NCBI GenBank assembly: GCA_037178855.1
Contig: JASJZC010000006.1
Location: forward strand, 1,860,001 to 1,924,000
Direction: 5' to 3'
Origin: Oscheius sp. JU75
Taxonomy: Eukaryota > Nematoda > Chromadorea > Rhabditida > Rhabditidae
DNA: 64,000 bases
A model generated the notes under the pieces. The model worked only from the letters and a program-made list of their open reading frames with translations. It did no database searches and was not told the origin of the DNA. Positions 56,101 to 64,000 of the stretch are shown piece by piece (the stretch's first letter is position 1; each line of letters opens with the position of its first letter). Both the position numbers and the translations under genes were made by a program.

Positions 56101-59100
56101 ATCGGGTCGATCATCGTCTTGGGGACCACAGCCGTCATTAGGAAAAAGTTCTCGGCGAGCAATTTTTGGAAAGACTGCGTCAAGTACAACTGCACAGCCA
56201 GTCAGTATATTGGAGAGATCTGCAGGTTGGTTTGAGGGCTTTTTTGGGCGTAACATGTTTCGGGAATTGATAGGTTTCGTAAAGTTGCTGATCACAAGTT
56301 TGCGAAAACAAGAGAGCGAAAACAAGTGAGATCCTTGTCTTATACCATCAGACTGAAACTAACACAGCTAGAATAACAAATTTTACGAACCTTACGAAGT
56401 GTGTTGCTCCTCTTAACGAAGGACTGAAACATAAAAAAAAACCGCTCCTACAAGTAAAGTACTGAATTTAAAGCAAAGAAATAGCACAGAAGTAGCTGCA
56501 TCTCTAACCATACAAGCGAAACATAACAAAACGAGGTGAAAGTTTCAACACTTTGAGCATACTGTTCTATAGTATTACTGTTGGTTTATTCTTACAAAAG
56601 ATTGTTCTTCACATACCGAATCTGGTTGGAAAATCTGGACATTTCTGGAAATCGGAAGCGATATCGATGTTAGCTGTACCTCTTACGAAGACGGTGAAAC
56701 ACAAATAGATGTCTTTTGTTGAAAAAAGTGAAAGTTTCTAGATGTTGATCAATTGCAGCCAAAAACTGTTGCAAACGTTAATAATTTTCAAAGCTCGCCT
56801 AACAGTACTCTTCGAAGTGAGCTGTTCCTCTTATCTAAGGTCTGGAACATATACAAATTTTATTTTATAAGCTAAACTAATATTTTGCAGGTACCTGCTG
56901 TCCCAGAAGCCCTGCGATGAGGAGAATCAACACCGAGTTCGATTGATGTGGGGCAATGGACTGCGTGGCGAGATATGGCCCGAATTTGTTCGTCGTTTCC
57001 GCCTACAGAGAATCGGAGAGCTGTATGGATCCACAGAGGGCAATTCGAACATTGGTGAGTCGATTTTTCGGATGATAGTCCCACCTTTCCTTATTCTTAT
57101 GAGGAAAATTTCCTTCAGCAGATAACTTTGTACATCAACGTAGCAAAAACTTTGCATTCCTTTTGCCCGTATCTTGTAACATCTCAAATACTTTCGAAAT
57201 TAGTATACATGGAGTAGAACCTAAGAGTATCGTATAGTATAAGCTGTCTGTTATAACTTTCTGGTGAAACAAAACATAGAATGACAGTCACACATGTTCA
57301 TAGCATTAGAGGTGCGGTATCCGAAACCCGGCAACAATTAGTTGAAGGAGCTGGCAACACTACAGAAAAAGTATGTACTAGCGTTCGAGACCCAAACCAG
57401 ATTGACTACTATCTAAATCATTCATTTATCTGTGCCGGTTGAAGCATAACAGCGGAAATGTCCGTAGAAGAGCGGAACTAGTAAGTAAAAGTGATAAAAG
57501 TAACTGGTTGCTAGATTTACTGTTGACAATGTGATGAGATTCAATTTATTGCGAGATCAACGCGTTCACATATCGCAGTTAGTACTGATTCCATTGGGTG
57601 GTATCTTCTCTCGCGATTCTAGTACAATTTTGTCCTAGCTTGTTCGTAAAGCAATCCCTCCGTTGTGGCTTTGGCCGTCCCGTAGATCTGACTGCTCTCC
57701 ATGATCTTCATTCGAGTATTCTTTTTTTTGATGCTATCCACATATCCTCATTGACCGGACTTTTCGCAAAAAAAAAATACCCATAACACTCCTTACTTAC
57801 CTGTCTCTCATGAAACCAGAAAAAATTTTACAACTTTACCGAGCAATGACTTATCGGTGCTGATAAGCTTCTTTGCCTGTATGTAAAGGCTGAAACATCC
57901 ATTTTCGTTCAAGTGATTACAGTATCAAAAAGCGTGGAAATCTGCTTGCTCTAGAGGAGTGTATAAGTGTTTGCGATTGATCAAACAAACATTTTTGGAA
58001 AAATGAAAGAATGTAAAAGTTATAATAGTGGAAAACATGGAAGCCTTATTGTTTTGAAAACATGACCGACTGTCCACTATGAAACTCCTGAAACGAGGAA
58101 AAATATACAAAATAACTACTAGGTAACTAGGATCAACTGGACACTAGGTTACAGCTGATTCTTTGTTTATCAGACTTGTTAAAACACAGCAAATATCAAA
58201 CCGTTGAGATAAAAAGCGTAAATCTGGCAGTTCACATGGTCAATCGCATTTTGAAAACTATCAAATAGGACGACCACAAAACTGTTTACATAGTAGATTG
58301 GCTTGAGTCCAGAAACAATTCTATAACTTCACCAAGAGAGCGCCGCATCGGTTCCCATAAGATTCCTCGCTTGTCTGCAACTGCTGAAACATACATTTTT
58401 TTGCAAAAATGGGACCGTATGCAAGCTATAGTAAAATGGGACCGTATGCAAGCTATAGTTTTCAATAATACGACTGACTATATGACTGAGCTATCGTCGG
58501 ATAGCAAAATAACTTCTTTATCTTCTCTTTTTGCAAAAAAAAAGGGACCGTATCTTACGAAACAAAAAAAAACTTCCAACTTTCAGTGAACGTGGACAAC
58601 CACGTCGGCTCGTGCGGCTTCTTCCCCATCTATCCCCTCGTGACCAGTCTCTATCCAATCCGTCTGATCAAGGTCGACGACGAAACCGGGGAGTTGGTCC
58701 GTGACCCCAAAACGGGACTCTGCGTTAGCTGTCGCCCAGGAGAAATCGGCGAAATGGTCGGTCTAATCAAGAACAAGGATCTGCTGCTCAAGTTTGAGGG
58801 CTACGTGAACAGCAACGACACCCAGAAGAAGATTTACCGCGACGTCTTCGAGAAGGGCGACCAAGTGTTTGCCAGCGGAGACGTGCTCTACTGGGACGAG
58901 CTCGGCTATCTGTACTTCAAAGACAGGAGGGGAGACACCTTCAGGTCTGGAAAGCTTTTGTAGTTCAAAGGGAGGGGGTTGTAAAAGGGAAGACAGTGTA
59001 CCTAGATTGAGGTCTTGTTGGAAGAAGTATATGATGAGGATGAAACGCAAAAAGCTCATGAGTTTAGTGGGGCATCTTTGGAAGGATTGATATGTTTCTT

Positions 59101-62008
59101 TTATTTTGTTGGTAAAGAGCGAGGAAAAAGGGTGTGGAAGTCAGGGTTGGGTGAGCACTTGCGCTCGCACTGCGAACAGTCGAAAATGCGCAAAAAGTGG
59201 CTGCTTGACCCAACCCTGGTGGAAGTAGTAGGGATGCTAAATAGTAACAGTGCAAACGACTGAACGGTTACGGGATATTTTGAAAGAAATATAGGGGTGG
59301 GGTGAAATAAAAAATTCTCAATAGGAACTTTGCAAATGTGGTCCCATCTGAGATTGAAGATCCGCGTTCTATGGCCTCATGGCAGTGAAACAAGAATACA
59401 GTACAGACAGTAAGCTCGTACTTGGGAGGAAATCTGTTTGTCATTGCTTTTACCTAGATGAACTAAAACGGGAAAACAGTAAATTACAAAACGTTCCCTG
59501 GAAAACGTTGACTTGAGCGATTCGTGAAACGAAAAAACTCTCGATCGAATAGAAAATCGTTGCAATATTCTCATACATCTGCCCGTAGGGCACTGGCTAG
59601 GAAATTGGTGAAACAGAATATAGAAAAGTAAGAGTAAAAACTCAGAGTATCTACAGTGCGGTGCAAAATTATAGGGCCACCCAGTTTTTTGTGCATCCTG
59701 GCGCGGGATGGCGTTTTGAGGTTTCGGGAATTGCACCAGCGGATTCGGCGGCTTTCAAAACCCCTGGGTAGGTATGCTTCAGCAATTCAGACGTTTTTTT
59801 AAGATCAGGCGGGTATTTTTACTAAAAGAGTTGCAGAAGCCTTGGTGCAAAATTATAGGGTCACTAGACAAAAACGCTTTTAAAAACTTTCACACGTCAC
59901 AACCTGTCAACATAAGATGTCTGCGGGGGTAAGGCAGTTCGTCTCTGATAGCCACCATGCCTCTTGGTACCCAACTGTCCAGCGACGAGCGTGCTCAAGT
60001 CGACGTTCGACAAGTCACAAGAGTTTTCAGAAAGTTGGAGTTGATTCGGGTCCACTCGCGATAAATCGCTTGTTGAAGCTCTTCAATAGTGTTGTACTGC
60101 TTCCCATTTGCGTAGATGTTCCTGGCTAGCATTCCCCGATCGTTTTCAATCGGGTTGAGATCGGGACTGAGAGCGGGCCAATCCATTGCATCCACCAATT
60201 CGTCTTTGAGCCAAGCAAGGGTCGCTCTGGAGGTGTGAACCGTGGCATTGACTTGCATGAACTGTAGACTCTGCTGGCTGGATTGATGGTAGAAGGGCAG
60301 GAGGCGCTTATCCAAAACTTGCTGATAGGCTTGGCTGTTCATTTTGGTCGTAATGAACTCCATCTCTACCACTTCATCGTTGCAGAAAGCACCCCAGACC
60401 ATGACGGACCCTCCTCCAAAGTTTCTTCTGGACATCATGCGTGGATCTTTCCTGAGATCTCTCCAATAGTAGCCAAAACCGTCAGGTCCATCCAATTTGA
60501 ACTTCTTTTTATCGGAAAAGACGACCTGTTGGGTAAAAATAAGAAAGAAGACAGAAGTGACACACCTTTTCCCAATTGGTTATCATGTTAACTCTGCAGA
60601 AGTTGAGCCTGGCCACTTTGTGATGTGCTTGAAGTCGAGGAGCTGGCTTCATCTTTTCTTGCTTCAGATTCGGGTTACGTGCGATGGAACGAAGGACGGT
60701 CCACTTGGAGACAGCAAGATTCAGCTCAGTGATGACTTGACGGCAACTGACAGCTTGGTTGGATACACGTCTGAAGACTCGTCTCTCGTCTCGCACCGAC
60801 AATTTCCTGGGCCGTCCAGTGTGTTGAGCTGTTCCATAGGTTCCGGGACTGTGTACGTAACTGTTGATCACATTCCTGCTCCGACCCAGCTTTTCGGCGA
60901 TCTTCCTGTTCGAGAGCCCGACATCTTGAAGAACGTCGACTTGAGCACGCTCGTCGCTGGACAGTTGGGTACCAAGAGGCATGGTGGCTATCAGAGACGA
61001 ACTGCCTTACCCCCACAGACATCTTATGTTGACAGGTTGTGACGTGTGAAAGTTTTTAAAAGCGTTTTTGTCTAGTGACCCTATAATTTTGCACCAAGGC
61101 TTCTGCAACTCTTTTAGTAAAAATACCCGCCTGATCTTAAAAAAACGTCTGAATTGCTGAAGCATACCTACCCAGGGGTTTTGAAAGCCGCCGAATCCGC
61201 TGGTGCAATTCCCGAAACCTCAAAACGCCATCCCGCGCCAGGATGCACAAAAAACTGGGTGGCCCTATAATTTTGCACCGCACTGTATCTCTCTACTACT
61301 AAAGTGCAATGGTATCTGTCCGTCCGTGTGTCACCACGAGCCAAAAGCTGGCCAGCCATGGCATGTCAAAGGTATAGTTGGCAAGTCAGCTTTGGGGAAC
61401 TTGGCTCGTGGTCCTACTGTTGGGGAATCGGTGCAGCCTCCTATTGTTAATGCTAAATCAAGACAAAAGCTCATCACCGGCTGCAGGATTCGTCGTAGAC
61501 GGCTGATTTTCCTCAAAGATCCATGAAACAAACAAACACAATTTTCAGATGGAAGGGTGAGAACGTCTCCACCACCGAGGTCGAAGGAATCCTGCAGCCG
61601 GTGATGAGCGTCGAAGATGCAACGGTCTACGGAGTCGAAGTAGGCAAGATGGAGGGACGAGCCGGTATGGCTGGAGTCGTTCTGAAGCCCGATGTGGACG
61701 AGGTCACCTTCATCAAGGAGATTGGAGATCGTCTCCAGGCCAATCTGGCCAGCTATGCCGTCCCGATATTCATTCGTCTCTGCAAGGAAGTCGACAGGAC
61801 TGGAACCTTCAAGCTAAAGAAGATTGACTTACAGAGACAGGGATTCGATTTGGTCAAATGCAAAGGAGACAAGGTGGGTGGACAGAGAAATAGTAACGCA
61901 ACCAACTTTTTGCAGATTTTCTACTGGAACGTTGCCAAGAAGGGCTACGACCGCCTGGACGAGCAGATGCAACATGACATCGAGACCGGTGCCTACAGCC
62001 GGCTCTAA
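53101..62008 (+). CDS. Long-chain fatty acid transport protein / very-long-chain acyl-CoA synthetase (SLC27 family)
   Basis: Nine exons: 53101-53270, 54028-54310, 54826-54937, 54980-55138, 55925-56225, 56891-57054, 58587-58944, 61549-61873 and 61916-62008 (654 residues, normal for FATPs). A hydrophobic N-terminal segment (about residues 8-38) is the single membrane anchor. The AMP-binding P-loop is [18 protein letters not shown] (about 246-263); the second motif [12 protein letters not shown] is near 386-397. The FATP signature region follows: [36 protein letters not shown]. The C-terminus ends in GAYSRL. The enzyme activates fatty acids to acyl-CoA and promotes uptake at the plasma membrane or ER. 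All motifs look intact. Two introns are 42 nt; the others are 0.5-2.6 kb. The 2.6-kb one carries a MITE, a Tc3-like element and a Helitron-like end. The start is the first in-frame ATG after a TTTTCAG-like site; an upstream non-coding exon is possible. Which SLC27 paralogue it is cannot be told. Confidence 0.92.
53320..58420 (+). repeat. TGAAACATA-type degenerate repeats across FATP introns
   Basis: Related words occur at about 53327, 56427, 56517, 56694, 57264, 57883 and 58384, several preceded by CTTACGAAG or CTGTCTG-like phrases. They lie in introns 1, 5 and 6, on the coding strand, as in the GPCR introns. Confidence 0.45.
57535..57740 (-). mobile_element. RTE LINE 3'-end fragment in a FATP intron
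   Basis: The stretch matches 34568-34750 in order: 'caacg(t/c)gttcac', 'ttccattggg', 'atcttctctcgcgattct', 'caatttgtccta', and the GGCCGTCC / GGTCTGATTGCTCTCC block. It is a roughly 190-bp, 3'-end-only copy of the same LINE family, diverged and non-coding. Confidence 0.7.
59142..59218. mobile_element. 77-bp hAT-type MITE with 8-bp target duplication
   Basis: Perfect 11-bp ends CAGGGTTGGGT and ACCCAACCCTG are flanked on both sides by the same octamer GTGGAAGT (59134-59141 and 59219-59226). CAGGG ends plus an 8-bp duplication are hallmarks of hAT elements. It is too short to encode anything. The perfect duplication suggests fairly recent insertion in FATP intron 7. Confidence 0.85.
59654..61285 (-). 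mobile_element. Tc3-like DD34E transposon with about 355-bp inverted repeats
   Basis: 1,632 bp, TA-flanked, starting CAGTGCGGTGCAAAATTATAG and ending with its inverse. The two ends are near-identical inverse copies from 59654 to about 60008 and from about 60930 to 61285. The right copy includes the first roughly 50 bases of the transposase coding sequence, so the left end carries an inverse copy of the start codon region (ATG near 59957 on the plus strand). Confidence 0.85.
59995..60982 (-). pseudogene. Tc3-like transposase with one intron, lost second catalytic Asp and replaced C-terminus
   Basis: Exon 1 from 60982 reads [20 protein letters not shown] with helix-turn-helix [19 protein letters not shown] short intron (about 60570-60529, GTGTGT...CAACAG) joins NWEK to VVFSDKKKF (first Asp), then [12 protein letters not shown]. 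At the second site [12 protein letters not shown] has Val where DD34E enzymes have Asp, and [10 protein letters not shown] supplies the Glu. The frame then runs into the left inverted repeat and stops at 59995, lacking the usual Tc1 C-terminus. Frames are otherwise intact. Confidence 0.8.
61288..61420 (+). mobile_element. Helitron-like 5' terminal fragment
   Basis: TCTCTCTACTACTAAAGTGC begins directly after the TA target of the Tc3-like element, followed by CTGTCCGTCCGTG, CACGAGCCAAAAGCTGGCC and AGCTTTGGGGAACTTGG. These phrases are shared in the same order with the copy ending at 8444. Confidence 0.5.
61469..61609 (+). repeat. 23-bp perfect inverted repeat spanning a FATP 3' splice site
   Basis: Bases 61469-61491 in the end of intron 7 are the exact reverse complement of 61587-61609 in the following exon. 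The 3' splice site (61548/61549) lies in the 95-base loop. Confidence 0.85.
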
Positions 62009-62029
62009 AAACTCCTACCTCCCCATCTA

Positions 62030-62716
62030 CAGGGTGCGCCATAATTACGGGCGCGCGCTATATCGCTAATAACTCCGTTTCTAAATGTTGGACATATAGA
62101 ATCTATGATGTATAAATGTACCACAGAAACTGGAGAATCAAATAATTGATCACACTTGCACAGTTGATTCAGGTGGGTCTGTAAGCATCACATCTAGGGC
62201 GCCCATAGAGACGGGTGAGTCACGGAGGTCGAAAAACGAAATCGAGAACAGCTGGGCGCGGTTGGTATCATTAAAAAGAGCATAAAAAATAATGAATAAT
62301 GGCACATTCTCACATTGGTTTGTGTTGCAAATTTGGAAAAAACCATGCAACCTGTAGTTCGTCGCGCAGTGGCTAACAAGTAAATCATGGTTTTCTCGAA
62401 GTTCCCACTCGAAAGAAAGGCGGGCAAGTGTTTTTCTCGCTTCATTTTTTATGCGCTATAAAGTGATGATAAACTGATTTCGTTTTCTTTAATTTTATTT
62501 TTTTGCTTATTTTCGACCACCGTGACTAAACCGTCTCAATCGGCACCCTAGAAGTGTTGGTTACCGAGCCCACCTGAATCAATTGTGTAAGTGTGATCAA
62601 TTATTTGATTCTCCAGTTTCTGAGGTACATTTATATACCATAGATTCTATATGTCCAACATTTAGAAACGGAGTTATTAGCGATATAGCGCGCGCCCGTA
62701 ATTATGGCGCACCCTG
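62030..62716. mobile_element. Fold-back mariner-type non-autonomous element
   Basis: 687 bp, TA-flanked, with about 150-bp near-perfect inverted repeats starting CAGGGTGCGCCATAATTACG. The first bases match the DD37D elements at 39.2 and 46.5 kb (CAGGGTGC..CA.AATTACGG), so it could be mobilised by that group. The roughly 390-bp centre has no open frame. It sits 21 bases after the FATP stop codon. Confidence 0.8.
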
Positions 62717-63038
62717 TACATACATTTTTGCGGGTGTTCTTCCCTCTTACCCAATACTCTTCTTCTCTCCATGCAGCCAGTGCCATCTCCACGCACATTC
62801 CGCTCAAGACCCCCTTTACTACTTGCCGTCCAGCCTCCAAAAACGAGTCACAGAGAAATATCATCAGAGCAATGTTGTATCTATTCTACAAGTCAATTAA
62901 TGAATTTTTCAAAGTTAGTTGTTAGTAGAAATAGGGATAGGGTCAAAGATTGTGAGAGACAGAAAGACAGAGCGACTTTCTTTTGTTTCAAAGCAGTCAT
63001 ATTTCAACTTTCAACGAAATCAAACACTTCAGCTAACA
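62717..63038. other. Intergenic, nothing recognised
   Basis: No exon or repeat supported. Confidence 0.35.
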
Positions 63039-63140
63039 GCTCTCTACTACTAAAGCGCAATGGTGTCCGTCCGTCTATCCTTGACCACGACCACGAAGCA
63101 AAAGCTGTCACGTTACTGTCAGTCATAGTATACTGCTTCT
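63039..63140 (+). mobile_element. Helitron-like 5' terminal fragment
   Basis: CTCTCTACTACTAAAGCGCAATGG, then GTCCGTCCGTC and GACCACGA..AAAAGCTG, in the same order as the other copies. It runs into the RT fragment at about 63142. Confidence 0.45.
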
Positions 63141-63141
63141 C

Positions 63142-63209
63142 TTGCTTAAGAAGTACGGCATAAGAGGCAATTTATATGGATGGGTCATGTCACTTCTGGC
63201 TGATAGATC
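63142..63209 (+). mobile_element. Reverse transcriptase fragment (Jockey/CR1-like LINE)
   Basis: The frame reads LLKKYGIRGNLYGWVMSLLADRS, matching the block 'kLxkyGIrGnllxWixsyLtdR' of Jockey/CR1-type reverse transcriptases, a different group from the RTE-like LINEs elsewhere in the window. Only about 22 codons remain before the (TATC)n array. Confidence 0.55.
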
Positions 63210-63210
63210 G

Positions 63211-63815
<605 letters not shown>

Positions 63816-64000
63816 AGTCGAGATATTTGAACCAGACCGCAAATTTTCTTTTCATTAGTTCCCAGAGGACTTCAATAAACTCCTGTAAAAATTGCCCCGT
63901 TTCCTATTGACTCTGTGTAAACCATTGTCATTCGAGGAGTCGAGTAATTTCCCGATGCCAGAATATTGTTCACACCCAAATAGATCTCAACACTGAATGG

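Overview
The window is nuclear DNA from an animal. Evidence: split genes with GT-AG introns and TTTTCAG/TTTCCAG-type 3' splice sites; animal families (class A GPCR, EB1-type CH protein, DSCC1, USP16/45, SLC27/FATP); and a dense load of DNA transposons and non-LTR retrotransposons. Introns are bimodal. Many are 30-57 nt (30 and 34 nt in the gene at 8.6-10.2 kb); others are 0.5-2.6 kb and full of repeats. The splice-site style resembles nematodes or another compact-intron invertebrate, but I cannot assign a species.

Layout. 0-4.1 kb: 3' part of a peptide-type GPCR, with a dead LINE in one intron and degenerate TGAAACATAAA repeats in another. 5.05-6.34 kb: EB1-like CH-domain gene. 6.8-7.6 kb: LINE remnant. 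8.6-10.2 kb (minus): an unrecognised six-exon gene with very small introns. 10.3-15.3 kb: repeats, including Helitron-like ends and a tandem family with a GCCCC/GGGGC hairpin. 15.3-17.3 kb: DSCC1, an alternative clamp-loader subunit. 18.4-26.8 kb: USP16/45 deubiquitinase. 28.2 kb: Helitron helicase remnant. 29.4-33.5 kb: a local pseudokinase array with one intact gene, one decayed paralogue and one truncated copy. 34.6-37.6 kb: RTE-type LINE, Merlin and Tc1 remnants. 37.9-39.1 kb (minus): decayed kinase gene. 39.2-47.7 kb: two DD37D mariner-type elements, a DD34E element nested in a pogo-like MITE, and other repeats. 47.8-53.1 kb: gene-poor, repeat-derived. 53.1-62.0 kb: nine-exon FATP/SLC27 gene whose introns carry a LINE tail, a 77-bp hAT-type MITE, a Tc3-like element with extreme inverted repeats and a Helitron-like end. 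62.0-64.0 kb: mariner-type fold-back element, RT fragment and a 605-bp (TATC)n array.

The host genes are unrelated housekeeping or signalling genes and do not form a pathway. What unites the window is the transposon community. Nearly every transposase has visible lesions, while short non-autonomous relatives with matching ends are abundant. The most unusual items are the pseudokinase cluster, a DSCC1 intron with a U12-type donor and no AG acceptor, a duplicated kinase exon with complementary lesions, and the Helitron-like hairpin repeat family. All gene models come from reading frames, splice sites and remembered family motifs; no database search was run.
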